Shown one piece after another: positions 50,727 through 60,177 of a stretch of 64,000 nt of DNA. The position numbers were made by a program, and so were the translations under genes. Under the pieces are notes generated by a model. That model had not been told where the DNA came from, searched no databases, and worked only from the letters and a program-made list of their open reading frames with translations. Positions within the stretch are counted from its first letter, which is position 1. The number at the start of each line of letters is the position of its first letter. Origin of the DNA: Amycolatopsis lurida (GTDB taxonomy: Bacteria; Actinomycetota; Actinomycetes; Mycobacteriales; Pseudonocardiaceae); NCBI RefSeq assembly GCF_900105055.1, contig NZ_FNTA01000004.1, forward strand, positions 558,001 to 622,000, in the 5' to 3' direction.

Positions 50727-52430
50727 GTGATCACTCCGACGCCCTGCCACGACATAGTGCTCACCGGTGCCGTCATGACCCATCCGCGGCGGCCGGGGCT
50801 CACCGGCCGTCTGCTGGCCGCCGCGCCCGCCGGGGCGCTGCGACCGGTCGCCGATCCGGAGCCCGCCGGACCGCCGACCGCCCTGCGCACCGCGATGCGG
50901 GCCTGGTCCGCGATCGCCGAAGGCGCGACCCACCACCTGGTCCTCCAGGACGACGCCGTTCCCGCCGACGGCTTCTTCGGCCACGCCCGGGCCGCCGTCG
51001 CGGCCGCGCCCGACGCCGCGATCGCCTTCTACACCAACTGGAACTCCCGCAACGGCGCCGCCGTGCGGATCGCCGCGCTGGCCGGGGCGAGATGGGTCAC
51101 CGCGACCCACGAGTACACCCCGACCGTCGCGCTGGCCTTGCCCGCGGAGATCGCGGCCGGTTTCGCGGATTTCGCCGAAGCGCACGGCTCGACCTGGCCC
51201 GACGACGTCGTCATGTCCCGGTACCTGCGCGCGGCCGGGGTACCGGTGCTCCTGGTCGCGCCGAATCTCGTCGAGCACGCGGACGAACCCAGCGTCCTCC
51301 GCAACGACTCCCACGGCTCGCGGCGGTCGGCGTGCTTCGCCGTCCCGCCGGACGACGACTGGTCGCTCGGCGCGGGCCCGCTCGATCCCGACGTCATCCC
51401 GTTCTTCAAGCACGGGATCGCGCAATGCGTCGTCCGTGACGGCGGAAGACGGACGACCATCGACGCCGAGCGGTACTTCGGCCGGGCGGGACTGGATTTC
51501 GACGCCTGCCAGAAGCAACGGCTCGAAGTCACCGGGTCGGTGTTCGGCGCTCTCGCCGAGCTGGAACGGCATCTCGACGAACAGGCCGTCGAAGGACTCT
51601 GGACCACGGCCTACCTCCTCGGCGCGCTCGGGACCGGCCGACGGCTCGACCGGGTCGGCTCCCTCGCGCTGGGCACGATCGGCGCGGGCGGCGTGTGCAC
51701 CACCGTCGGCGCTTCCACGCTTAGGACGCTTCGGCCCGCTCTGTCCGAATTGGCCCGTCTCGGGCACGAAGCCGGTGCCCGGGCCCAACGTTCGCCCGCG
51801 CGCCGGCGGGAACGCGTCCTCGTCACCACCACCCACCGCCCGCTCGGCCGGGAGATCGCGCGGCATCTGGCTGATCGCGGATACGAGATCCTGCACGGAA
51901 ACGACGGGCCGGACGTCGACGCCGTGGTCCACGTCGCCGAACCCGGTTCCACGCTCCCGCCCGTGACGGCGCGGCACGTGGTCCAGGTCTGTCCTCCCGG
52001 CGCACCCGTCCCCGCCGCCACGCCGGGCACCAGCGTCCTGCGGACCGGCTCTCCGTACGGGCCCGGTATCGAGGGCTATTCCGTCCTGGAGACGTTCACC
52101 CGGCAAGCCCTGCTGGCCCAGCCGATCCAGGCCGACGTCCCGGCGCGGGCGACCCACCGGCCCGCCTACATCCGGGACATCGCCCTCGCCGTGCACCACC
52201 TCCTGCACCAGCCCGCGCCGCGGCGGACCGTCGCGACGCCGTCCCCGCTGACCAGCCGGGAACTGGTCGACGCGGTCGCCCGGACCGTCCGGAGGGTTCC
52301 GGTCAGCTGGCCGTCGGCGCCGCACGGCCCTTCCGCTCCTCCCCTGGTCGCCGACGAACCGGCGACGGAACTCGATCAAGGCATCCGCGCACTGGCCCAG
52401 TGGCTCGCCTACGAAAAGGAAGAAGCATGA
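50727..52430 (+). CDS. Two-part protein: GT-A-like N-terminus, NAD-binding-like C-terminus
   Basis: 567 residues. N-terminal third resembles GT-A-type glycosyltransferases of the kind with an acidic DxD-like site (HHLVLQDDAVPADGFF; later STWPDDVVMSRYL). The middle has a helical SxxFGALAELERHL region, and the last 180 residues look like a degraded Rossmann/epimerase unit (ERVLVTTTHRPLGREIARHL, RPAYIRDIALAVHHLL). I do not know a named family for the whole. It is co-transcribed with the PP2C-like and condensation genes by 4-bp overlaps, so it probably acts on the same product. Confidence 0.55.
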   Translation: MITPTPCHDIVLTGAVMTHPRRPGLTGRLLAAAPAGALRPVADPEPAGPPTALRTAMRAWSAIAEGATHHLVLQDDAVPADGFFGHARAAVAAAPDAAIAFYTNWNSRNGAAVRIAALAGARWVTATHEYTPTVALALPAEIAAGFADFAEAHGSTWPDDVVMSRYLRAAGVPVLLVAPNLVEHADEPSVLRNDSHGSRRSACFAVPPDDDWSLGAGPLDPDVIPFFKHGIAQCVVRDGGRRTTIDAERYFGRAGLDFDACQKQRLEVTGSVFGALAELERHLDEQAVEGLWTTAYLLGALGTGRRLDRVGSLALGTIGAGGVCTTVGASTLRTLRPALSELARLGHEAGARAQRSPARRRERVLVTTTHRPLGREIARHLADRGYEILHGNDGPDVDAVVHVAEPGSTLPPVTARHVVQVCPPGAPVPAATPGTSVLRTGSPYGPGIEGYSVLETFTRQALLAQPIQADVPARATHRPAYIRDIALAVHHLLHQPAPRRTVATPSPLTSRELVDAVARTVRRVPVSWPSAPHGPSAPPLVADEPATELDQGIRALAQWLAYEKEEA

Positions 52431-53221
52431 AAGTCGATCGTCTCTCCCAGCCCGGTGACGGCCTGGTCAACGAGGATCTGGCGCTGTCGGGCCAGTATCA
52501 CGCGCTGGTCATCGACGGTGCGACGGCGGAACCGGGCGCGGAGACCGGCTGCGTGCACGACGTCCGCTGGCTGGTGGCAAGGCTCGGCACCGCGCTGGAC
52601 CGGCTCCTCGTGGAACGTCCCGCCGACGACCTGCGAGCCATCCTCCGCGCGGCCATCGAGTCGGTGCGTGACGCCCACTCCGGCACCTGCGACCTCGGCA
52701 ATCCCTGCGGCCCGACCGCGACCGTGGCGATCCTGCGCGAACGGGACGGACTCGCCGACTACCTGGTGCTCAGCGATTCGGCGGTGGTGCTCGAACGGCT
52801 CGACGGCACCGTCGAGGCCGTCATCGACGACCGGATCGACCGGCTGCTGCACCTGTCCTGGCAGGAGGTCCGGCCCTTGCGGAATGCGCCCGGCGGGTTC
52901 TGGGTCGCGGGCAGTGATCCGGCCGCCGCCGGCCAGGCCCGCACCGGCACCGTGGAACTCTCGCGACTGCGGCGCGCCGCGCTCCTCACCGACGGCGCGT
53001 ACCGGCTCGTCGAACGCTACGGCTGGACCTGGCACCAGCTGCTCGACGTCGCCGAGTTCGACGGCCCGGCCGCCGTCGTCGGCGAGACCCGCCGCGCCGA
53101 ACTCCGTACCGCGCCGGGCCACTTCGCCGGGAAGCACCACGACGACGCGACGATCGCCTTCTGCCGGTTCGAGACCACCGCCGCTCCCCTGACCCGCCCG
53201 ACCCACGAGGTGACGAAATGA
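52427..53221 (+). CDS. PP2C-like phosphatase domain protein
   Basis: 264 residues from the ATG at 52427 (ATGA overlap). PP2C metal-site motifs are recognisable in divergent form: LVIDGAT (usual VADGMGG), VLSDSAVV, ALLTDGAYR and HHDDATIAFCR. Such divergent PP2C proteins recur in actinomycete peptide operons; activity on a phosphoprotein or on a phosphorylated intermediate is possible but unproven. It overlaps both neighbours by 4 bp. Confidence 0.7.
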   Translation: MKVDRLSQPGDGLVNEDLALSGQYHALVIDGATAEPGAETGCVHDVRWLVARLGTALDRLLVERPADDLRAILRAAIESVRDAHSGTCDLGNPCGPTATVAILRERDGLADYLVLSDSAVVLERLDGTVEAVIDDRIDRLLHLSWQEVRPLRNAPGGFWVAGSDPAAAGQARTGTVELSRLRRAALLTDGAYRLVERYGWTWHQLLDVAEFDGPAAVVGETRRAELRTAPGHFAGKHHDDATIAFCRFETTAAPLTRPTHEVTK

Positions 53222-54939
53222 CCCGGTTCCAGGTCCGCTTCACCGGCAAGACGGCACGCTCCGGTCCACTGGCGTTCGGCCACGCGAACATCGTCCGCGC
53301 CATCACCCTCGACGACGATCCGACGCGGCTCAACCTCGCGATGGTGTTCGACGTGCCCGGCGCGCCGCTGGACCAGGTCGCCACCTGGATCCGGGTGCTG
53401 CTCGAACGCCACGAGTCGCTGCGGACGACGTACTCGTTCGGAGAGCGGACGCTCCAGCACGTGCTCGCGGAAGACGAGGTGGAGGTCGAGGTCGTCGAGA
53501 GCGGCGGCGACGTACTCCAGACGGCCGAGGGCACCGCGCGCGCCCTGCGATCCCGGGTCTTCGATCTGACTGCGGAGCTGCCGCTGCGGCTCGCCGTGGT
53601 GACCGAGAACGCCGTCCCGCGCAGGCTGGTCTGGGTGGTGAGCCACGCCGCGATGGACGTCGCCACCTGCGAACTCCTCCTCGGCGAATGGACCGAGCTG
53701 GCCGCGGGGCACGAGCTGCCCGAGGACGACTCGCCACAGCCTCTCGACGTCGTCGAACTCGAGAAGACGCCCGCGGTGCAGCGGCTGGGACAAGCGGCGA
53801 CGCGGTACTGGGAAAGCAAGCTGCGCACGGTTCCGCAGGCGATGTTCCCCGTGCCCGCCACCGGAACCGGCTTCCTCCGGCCCGGGCTGCGAGTCCGTTC
53901 ACGGGCCGCGATGGGCCATATCGCGGCGATCGCCGAGCGGACCAGCGCGAGCCCGTCCGCCATCGCCCTCGCCGCGCTCAACGCGCTGATCGCGCACCGG
54001 ACCGCGCAATCCGCCTGCGTGACGACGTCCTTGTCCGGTAACCGGGTGCTCAAGCAGTTGCGCCGCTTCTTCGGTTCGATGGCACAGGACGCGCTGCTCC
54101 CGGTCACCATCCCGGAGATGTTCGACGAACTGGTCCACGCGGTCCGCGCCGCGTCCGTGCCCGCGTACCGGCACAGCTGGTTCGAAGCCGACGCCATCTG
54201 GGAAGTGATCACCCGTGTCACCCACGAACGGGGCTTCTCCTTCGCCAGGGATCTCGTGTTCAACGACATGAGCGCGCTGGGCGACACCGCGGTCGGCGAG
54301 CCGCCTCGCGCCGCGTACAGCAGGCTGCCGTCGGTGTGGGTGCCGGGCGGGCCGGACGTCGAAGACGACCCCGAAATCGGTGGCACGCTGGAACTGTTGC
54401 CGCAGGAGGACATCCCGACCCGCTTCTTCGGCTGCCTGTACCGCCTCGACACGGAGCTGGATCTGACGCTGTGGGTCGACCCCGGCTGTCTCGGCACCTC
54501 CGAGGTGACCGAGTTCGGCCGCGGCCTCCTGGCGTTGCTGCGCGCGGCGGCCGAGGCGGATCTTCCGTTGAAAGAACTGCATTCGCTCACCACGCTCGCC
54601 CCCGTCGAACGCGGGGAAGGCTGGTACCTCTCGGACTCGTGCTGGGTCGAACTGGACGCCGTCCGGGCACTGGTCTCCGATGTCCTCGGTGACCGGCCGC
54701 ATCTGGTGACCGCGGAGCCCGACGACGTCCTGGGTCACCGGCTGGTGTGTCACTTGACCGGCCCGGCGACGCCCGCGGACCTGCACGCCGGAATTCTGGC
54801 CGCGCTGCCGGGACGGCCGACCGCGCTGGCACCGCACCACTACGTGCTCTGCGCCGAGCCTCCCGCCGATCCGCTGGATCCGGGCGCCTGGACGGCCACG
54901 GCCATCGACTCCGCGAGCGGGCGGGAGCTGCCGGTATGA
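53218..54939 (+). CDS. Lone condensation-domain-like protein
   Basis: 573 residues. Residues about 15-430 have the chloramphenicol-acetyltransferase/condensation fold: RHESLRTTYSFGERTLQHVL, RSRVFDLTAELPLRLAVV, and the active-site motif as SHAAMDV (HHxxxDG with first His and Gly changed, catalytic second His and Asp kept). A C-terminal region of about 140 residues is extra. No adenylation or carrier domain occurs in this operon. It may form an amide or ester on the small peptide or on another carrier-free substrate. Confidence 0.75.
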   Translation: MTRFQVRFTGKTARSGPLAFGHANIVRAITLDDDPTRLNLAMVFDVPGAPLDQVATWIRVLLERHESLRTTYSFGERTLQHVLAEDEVEVEVVESGGDVLQTAEGTARALRSRVFDLTAELPLRLAVVTENAVPRRLVWVVSHAAMDVATCELLLGEWTELAAGHELPEDDSPQPLDVVELEKTPAVQRLGQAATRYWESKLRTVPQAMFPVPATGTGFLRPGLRVRSRAAMGHIAAIAERTSASPSAIALAALNALIAHRTAQSACVTTSLSGNRVLKQLRRFFGSMAQDALLPVTIPEMFDELVHAVRAASVPAYRHSWFEADAIWEVITRVTHERGFSFARDLVFNDMSALGDTAVGEPPRAAYSRLPSVWVPGGPDVEDDPEIGGTLELLPQEDIPTRFFGCLYRLDTELDLTLWVDPGCLGTSEVTEFGRGLLALLRAAAEADLPLKELHSLTTLAPVERGEGWYLSDSCWVELDAVRALVSDVLGDRPHLVTAEPDDVLGHRLVCHLTGPATPADLHAGILAALPGRPTALAPHHYVLCAEPPADPLDPGAWTATAIDSASGRELPV

Positions 54940-56174
54940 GTCACGACACGGAAACCCTGACCGGTGAAGGAAAACCGGCCGCCGGACGGCTCTGGTCCGG
55001 AAACTTCAAGCTCTACCTCACCGCGCGCAGCGGGTCGATGCTGGGTGACGCGATGCTGCCCGTCGCGCTCTCGATCGCCGTGCTGGCGGCGGGTCACGGG
55101 ATCGACGGCGTCGGCTACGCCCTCGGCGCGTGGATGGGCGCGCTCGCGCTGTTCATGCTGTTCGGCGGCGTGCTCGCGGACCGGTTCACGCCGCGCCGGA
55201 TGATGATCATCGCGGACCTCGTCCGGCTGGTCGTCCAGGGCGGGATGGCGGTCGCCTTCGCCGTCGGAACGCCGTCGCTCCCGGCGATCGTCGTTCTGCA
55301 GTTCCTCAGCGGTGCCGCCACCGCGTTGTTCCAGCCCGGTGTGGCGAGCATGGTCCCGCAGGTCGCGGAGGACGTCCAGGGCGCGAACGGGATCTTGCGG
55401 ATTTCCGAGGCGATCTCGGGTGTGCTCGGCCCGGCGCTCGCCGGTGTGCTGGTCGCCGTCGCCGGAACCGGGACCGTCTTCGGGATCTATGCCGCGACGT
55501 ACGGCATCAGCGCCATCTGCCTGTTCGCCCTGCGGCTCACGCCGGTGAAGTCCACAGAGGACAGTGAACCGTCGTTCTGGCGTCAGCTGGTCGAAGGCTG
55601 GCGGGAGTTCGCCGCACGCGGCTGGCTCTGGGGCGTGATCGCGATCCACCTGGTGTACGGCTGTTTCGTGGCGGGTGTGTCCCTGCCGGTCGGCGCGGAC
55701 CTGGTCGTCTCGGATTACGGTTCGACCGCGCTGGGCATCGGGATGGCCGCCTTCGGCGCGGGCGGGGTCGCGGGCGGCGCGATCGCCATGCGTGTCCGCC
55801 CCAGCCGTCCGCTGCTGTCCGGGGCGATCGGCTGGGCGTTGTTCGCGCTGTACCCGATCACGCCCGCGGTGGGACTTCCGGTCGCCTTGCTCTTCGCCGG
55901 CTGGGCGCTGGCCGGTTTCGGCCTCGCCTACTGGGGTGTCCTGTGGTCCACCACGGTCCAGACCCAGATTCCCGCGGAACTCCTGAACCGGGTCTACGCC
56001 TACGACGTCTCGGGGTCACTGCTCGCGTTGGTGCTGGGCAGGTCGCTCGCCGGGCCGATGGCGAGCCTTTTCGGCGCACGGCCACTGATGATCCTCGCGA
56101 CCGTGCTCGGGCTCGTCTGTACCGGGCTGCTGCTCGCGGTCCGCTCGATCAGGGATCTGCGAAGTGCTCAGTGA
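54936..56174 (+). CDS. MFS transporter
   Basis: 412 residues from the ATG at 54936 (overlap with the condensation gene stop). About 12 membrane segments; the loop 2-3 signature is GGVLADRFTPRRMMIIADLV. It resembles enterobactin-exporter-like (EntS) MFS proteins. Likely exports the product of the 50609-54939 operon. It overlaps the downstream regulator start by 11 bp. Confidence 0.88.
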   Translation: MSHDTETLTGEGKPAAGRLWSGNFKLYLTARSGSMLGDAMLPVALSIAVLAAGHGIDGVGYALGAWMGALALFMLFGGVLADRFTPRRMMIIADLVRLVVQGGMAVAFAVGTPSLPAIVVLQFLSGAATALFQPGVASMVPQVAEDVQGANGILRISEAISGVLGPALAGVLVAVAGTGTVFGIYAATYGISAICLFALRLTPVKSTEDSEPSFWRQLVEGWREFAARGWLWGVIAIHLVYGCFVAGVSLPVGADLVVSDYGSTALGIGMAAFGAGGVAGGAIAMRVRPSRPLLSGAIGWALFALYPITPAVGLPVALLFAGWALAGFGLAYWGVLWSTTVQTQIPAELLNRVYAYDVSGSLLALVLGRSLAGPMASLFGARPLMILATVLGLVCTGLLLAVRSIRDLRSAQ

Positions 56175-57162
56175 CCGGATCGAGGCCGACGAGTTCGCCG
56201 TCGAGGTCTACGAACGGATCCTCGACGGCGACGGGCCCGCGGAGATCGCGGCCCGGCTCGGGGTCGCCGCGGCCGAGGTGGACCGCGCGTTCGGCCTCCT
56301 GCGGCGGCTGAGGCTGCTCCGGGAGACCGGCGACGGCGAGGTCGTCGCGGTCGATCCCGACAGCGCGCGGACCGAACTGCTGCCGCTGGAACGGGCGATC
56401 CACGATCAGCGCAGCCTGCTGCCGGCGCGGCGGCGGCAACTGCGTTCGTTCACCGACGCCTTCGGCCGCGCGGACCGGGCGAATCCGCACCACTCGCCGG
56501 TCCAGGTCTCGCGCGATCCGCGCGAGACCGAGTTGCGGCTCGTCGAAACGGCGAACGGCTGCAAGTCCGAGGTGCTGATGATGCAGTCCTGCGTGGCGCA
56601 CGAGCCGCCCGAAGCGCGGCATCTGCGGCCGCTGGTGCTGGACGCGCTGCGGCGCGGGATCCGCGTGCGGGTGCTGTATCCGCACGCGGCCCGCGCGGAC
56701 GCGGCGACCCGGTCGTTCCTGTGCAACGTCGCCTCCCTCGGCGGCCGGGTGCGGACCTCGGGCGAGATCTTCGACCGGTTCGCCGTCTTCGACCGCGAGG
56801 TCGCGTTCCTCCGAGCCGGACTCGACGGCGACCAGGCGGTCGCGATGGTGCACGGGCCGGTGATCGCGCAGTTCCTCGCCGGGACGCACGACCGGGGCTG
56901 GGAATCCGGCACCGACTTCGATCCCGGCCGCGCGGGCTACGCCGGCACCCTCGACGTCGTCAAGTCCCGGGTGCTGGACCTGCTCGCCGCCGGTCTCAAG
57001 GACGAGGTGATCGCGCGCCGGGTCGGCCTGTCCGAACGGACGTTGCGCAGGCACATTTCGGCGATGATGCGGGAACTCGCCGCGGAGAGCCGGTTCCAGG
57101 CGGGCGTCGCCGCCGCACGGGCGGGCCTGGTCGCCACCACCACTAGTACGCGTCACCGATAG
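56164..57162 (+). CDS. LuxR-type regulator with PLD-like domain, copy B
   Basis: 332 residues from a GTG at 56164 inside the end of the MFS gene. An N-terminal winged-helix-like segment (AEIAARLGVAAAEVDRAFGL), a PLD-like sensor domain (SEVLMMQSCVAHEPPEARHL, RRGIRVRVLYPHAARADAAT, RFAVFDREVAFLRAG) and a C-terminal LuxR HTH (LAAGLKDEVIARRVGLSERT). This is the full form of the regulator type at 49900, which lacks the N-terminal segment. The two bracket the operon and may work together. Confidence 0.85.
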   Translation: MLSDRIEADEFAVEVYERILDGDGPAEIAARLGVAAAEVDRAFGLLRRLRLLRETGDGEVVAVDPDSARTELLPLERAIHDQRSLLPARRRQLRSFTDAFGRADRANPHHSPVQVSRDPRETELRLVETANGCKSEVLMMQSCVAHEPPEARHLRPLVLDALRRGIRVRVLYPHAARADAATRSFLCNVASLGGRVRTSGEIFDRFAVFDREVAFLRAGLDGDQAVAMVHGPVIAQFLAGTHDRGWESGTDFDPGRAGYAGTLDVVKSRVLDLLAAGLKDEVIARRVGLSERTLRRHISAMMRELAAESRFQAGVAAARAGLVATTTSTRHR

Positions 57163-57174
57163 GAAGGGTGTTCC

Positions 57175-58398
57175 ATGCGACCGAAGAATCCGGCCTCGCG
57201 GCTCGGGCTGTGCCTCGCCGCGGTCCTGGCACTGCTCCCCGCCTCGCCCGCTTCCGGGACACCGGAGATCGAGGCCGCTCCGCCACCGGACCGGCCGGTC
57301 CTGGAGGCGTTCTGGGGCGGCACGCCGCCCGCCGATCAGGTCCCCTGGGAAATGCTGAACACCATCAGCTACTGGTTCGCCTCACCGGCGGGCGGCCGGT
57401 GCAGCATTCCGGATGCCAAGCAGCGCAAGGACATCGAAAGCCTCGCGGCGGTGAAGCGTCGTCACCCCGACCTGACCGTACTGATCTCCATCGGTGGCTG
57501 GGCCGCACCGGGTTTCGGGGCGGGCGCCGCGACCGCGGAATCCCGGCGCGCCTTCGTGAAGTCCTGTGTGGACAACTGGCTGAGCGCGTTCCCCGCCGGG
57601 CTGGTCGACGGATTCGACGTCGACTGGGAGTTCCCGGTCTCCGGAGGGCTGCCCAGTATCGGCAACTCGCCCGCCGACCGCGCGAACTTCACCCTGCTGC
57701 TCAAGGAATTCCGGGCACAACTGCAGCGCTATGCCCGTGAACACGGCAGGCCCGGCCGCACCATGAAGCTGTCCGCGGACATCCCCGCGGGCCGGGTCCA
57801 GGACGACGGCACCGGGACCGGGGGCGCGCCCTACGACGCCTCCACCAGTTTCGACCTGCGTGAAGTCGGCAGGCTCGTCGACATCTTCAACCTGATGACC
57901 TACGACTTCTGCACGGGCTACTCGAAGGTCTCCTGCTTCAACGACCCACTGGTCAAACGGCCCGGTGATCCTAACGACGAGTACAACAACAACGTCGGCG
58001 CGCTGAAGTACATGACCGACCACGGCGTCCCGCGCGAGAAGATCGTCCTCGGCGTTCCCTTCTACGGCCGGGCGTTCACCGTCACCTCGACCGCCGACGA
58101 CGGTCTCTACCAGCCGTACACGGCCATGCGGTTCCTCGACTACAAAGTCCTCATGGGCCCGGAGTGGGCCGGTGACGCCGGATTCCGCAAGGGCTGGGAC
58201 CCGATCGTGCGCTCGCCGTATCTTTGGAACCCGGAAAAGAAGATCTGGGTGAGCTACGAGAACCCGCGGTCCATCCAGGACCGCTCGCTGTTCGCTAAAC
58301 GCCAACGCCTGGCGGGCATGATGATGTGGGAGCTGGGCGCCGACGATCCGCAGCACAGCCTTCTCACCGCGATGACCGGGCCCTGGCTCCGGCCCTGA
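57175..58398 (+). CDS. Secreted GH18 chitinase
   Basis: 407 residues. Signal peptide to about residue 28, then one GH18 TIM barrel with LISIGGWA and the catalytic DGFDVDWE (Asp145, Asp148, Asp150, acid Glu152); later FNLMTYDFCTG, GVPFYGRAFTV and MMWELGADD. It cuts chitin by substrate-assisted catalysis. No chitin-binding module. It follows the regulator by 12 bp but is probably an independent extracellular enzyme, matching the chitosanase at 8945. Confidence 0.93.
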   Translation: MRPKNPASRLGLCLAAVLALLPASPASGTPEIEAAPPPDRPVLEAFWGGTPPADQVPWEMLNTISYWFASPAGGRCSIPDAKQRKDIESLAAVKRRHPDLTVLISIGGWAAPGFGAGAATAESRRAFVKSCVDNWLSAFPAGLVDGFDVDWEFPVSGGLPSIGNSPADRANFTLLLKEFRAQLQRYAREHGRPGRTMKLSADIPAGRVQDDGTGTGGAPYDASTSFDLREVGRLVDIFNLMTYDFCTGYSKVSCFNDPLVKRPGDPNDEYNNNVGALKYMTDHGVPREKIVLGVPFYGRAFTVTSTADDGLYQPYTAMRFLDYKVLMGPEWAGDAGFRKGWDPIVRSPYLWNPEKKIWVSYENPRSIQDRSLFAKRQRLAGMMMWELGADDPQHSLLTAMTGPWLRP

Positions 58399-58477
58399 CG
58401 GAGCGGACGCGGGATCGATCCGGACGACCGGGTCCGGCCGCCGGGTGCTCGCCGCGCAGGAACCGTCGGATCGCGGA

Positions 58478-59065
58478 CTATCCGGTGGCTCGCTCGATGC
58501 GGCCGAGGATGACGCCGGTCAAGGCCGTGATGGCGTCGGCGTCGGTCGTGGCGCCCCGGTTCAGTTCGACGGCGATCGCCTCGGCGGCGCCGAGTGCGCC
58601 GACGCAGTGCAGTCTCAGTGCCGCCTGGTCCAGGCGGGAGTACGGCGTCAACGCGCCGGCCATCAAATCGGTGTAGTGATCCTGCATCTCGCGCTGCGTC
58701 GCCTCCATTCCGGGATTGCCTTTCAGCGCCGAGGAAACCGCGTTGAACTCCGGAATGTCGGTGGCGCACGCGAAGTAAGCGACGCTGATGGCGTCCGCGA
58801 TGCCCGCCGCCGTCGGCGGGGCTTGGTGCAGCGCCTGCGCGATGGCGGTCCGGTGCTGTTCGTCGAGCCGCTGATAAAGCGCCAGCAGCAGTCCAGGGCG
58901 GGTGCCGAAATGGTCGTACACGATGGGCCTGCTCACGCCTGCCGCCTCGGCGAGGGTGGGCAGCGTCAGCCCGTCGGCACCGTCGGCATGCACGATCCCG
59001 AGGGCCACGTCGAGCAACTGCTCGCGCCGGGCCTGCTTGGACAGACGGGCGGGTGCGGTGGTCAT
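58478..59065 (-). CDS. TetR-family repressor
   Basis: 195 residues. N-terminal HTH: LPTLAEAAGVSRPIVYDHFG, then a ligand domain. Divergent from the saccharopine-dehydrogenase-like gene at 59148; a clear palindrome lies between them. Likely represses both itself and that gene until an unknown ligand binds. Confidence 0.92.
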   Translation of the reverse strand: MTTAPARLSKQARREQLLDVALGIVHADGADGLTLPTLAEAAGVSRPIVYDHFGTRPGLLLALYQRLDEQHRTAIAQALHQAPPTAAGIADAISVAYFACATDIPEFNAVSSALKGNPGMEATQREMQDHYTDLMAGALTPYSRLDQAALRLHCVGALGAAEAIAVELNRGATTDADAITALTGVILGRIERATG

Positions 59066-59096
59066 CGCCCTCCTCTCGCGATCCCCACCATCCTAG

Positions 59097-59123
59097 CTAC
59101 ATCGTGTAAGTTACAAAATGTAG
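59097..59123. promoter_or_regulatory. Probable TetR operator
   Basis: A 27-bp palindrome: CTACAT at 59097-59102 paired with ATGTAG at 59118-59123, and an inner GTAA-G-TTAC centre (59106-59114). It is the only AT-rich dyad in the 82-bp divergent gap and overlaps where both promoters must lie. Confidence 0.75.
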
Positions 59124-59147
59124 GTTACCGGGAGCGAGGAGGACGAC

Positions 59148-60149
59148 ATGGGACAGCGAGGATCTGTTCTGCTACTGGGCGGGGCGGGACAGGCGGGCTC
59201 GGATACCGCCGCCCTCTTACGGCGGCGGTATCCGGAGTTGCCGCTGACGATCGCGGGGCGGAATCAGGACCGCGCGCGGCGGGTCGCCGACGAACTCGGC
59301 GGCGCCACCGCGGTGACCGTCGACCTGGCCCGCGGTGATCTCGGGCTGCCCGCCGGACGGCCGTACGCGGCGGTGGTCGCGACGCTCTGGGACAGCAGGC
59401 TGAACGGGCTGCGTTTCGCCCAGGACCACGGTGTGCCCTACGTCAGCCTGTCCAGCGGCATGATCGACATCGCGCCGGAGGTCACGGCCGCCGCGCAGCG
59501 CCCGGTGGCCGCGCCGGTGCTGATGGCCAGCCACTGGGCCGCGGGCGTCATCACCCTCACGGCACTGGCGTGGGCCGAGGAGTTCAACCGGGTCGACACC
59601 ATCCGGATCGGCGCGATCCTCGACGAGCACGACGCGGGCGGGCCCGCGGGGCTCGCGGACCTGGAGCGCTGGGCGGAGGTCACTTCCGCCGGGTATGCGC
59701 GGCGCGACGGCGTGTTCGGCTGGGTCGGCGCGGCCGAGGCTCGGGTGGAGCTGCCCAGCCTCGACGGCACCACGGTCACCGGCCAGACCGTCCCCATCCT
59801 CGACGTGACCAGTCTGTCGCTCGCGACGGGCGCGCCGAACGTCGAATTCGCCTTCGCGATCGGCGAATCCGCGGGGACGCGCCGGGGCGACGGTCCGTCC
59901 GTCGAGGTTCGGATCGACCTGGAAGGGGAAGGCCCGACAGGTGCCCCGCTGCGCCTCAGCCGGTACGTGGTCCACCCGGACGGCCAGCGCCCGCTGACTT
60001 CGCTCGGCCTCGCCATGGGGATCGAACGATTGCTCGGCCTGCGCGGCGAAGCGGTGGCCCCGGGCCTCTACACTCCCGAGGCTTTGCTCGAACCGCGCCA
60101 CGCGGTCGAACAACTGGCCGACGCGGGCACCGTCTTCGTCGACGCATGA
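59148..60149 (+). CDS. Saccharopine dehydrogenase-like NAD(P)-binding protein
   Basis: 333 residues, GAGGAGGAC before the ATG. N-terminal Rossmann motif LLLGGAGQAGSDTAALL and the Sacchrp_dh_NADP pattern (TIAGRNQDRARRVADELGGA; MASHWAAGVITLTALAWAEE). Actual substrate unknown; many actinomycete members are mis-named and do not make lysine. It contains a TTA codon near residue 24. Controlled, by context, by the divergent TetR gene. Confidence 0.82.
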   Translation: MGQRGSVLLLGGAGQAGSDTAALLRRRYPELPLTIAGRNQDRARRVADELGGATAVTVDLARGDLGLPAGRPYAAVVATLWDSRLNGLRFAQDHGVPYVSLSSGMIDIAPEVTAAAQRPVAAPVLMASHWAAGVITLTALAWAEEFNRVDTIRIGAILDEHDAGGPAGLADLERWAEVTSAGYARRDGVFGWVGAAEARVELPSLDGTTVTGQTVPILDVTSLSLATGAPNVEFAFAIGESAGTRRGDGPSVEVRIDLEGEGPTGAPLRLSRYVVHPDGQRPLTSLGLAMGIERLLGLRGEAVAPGLYTPEALLEPRHAVEQLADAGTVFVDA

Positions 60150-60177
60150 AAGCGACGTCGTGGCACGCGTTCCGTGA

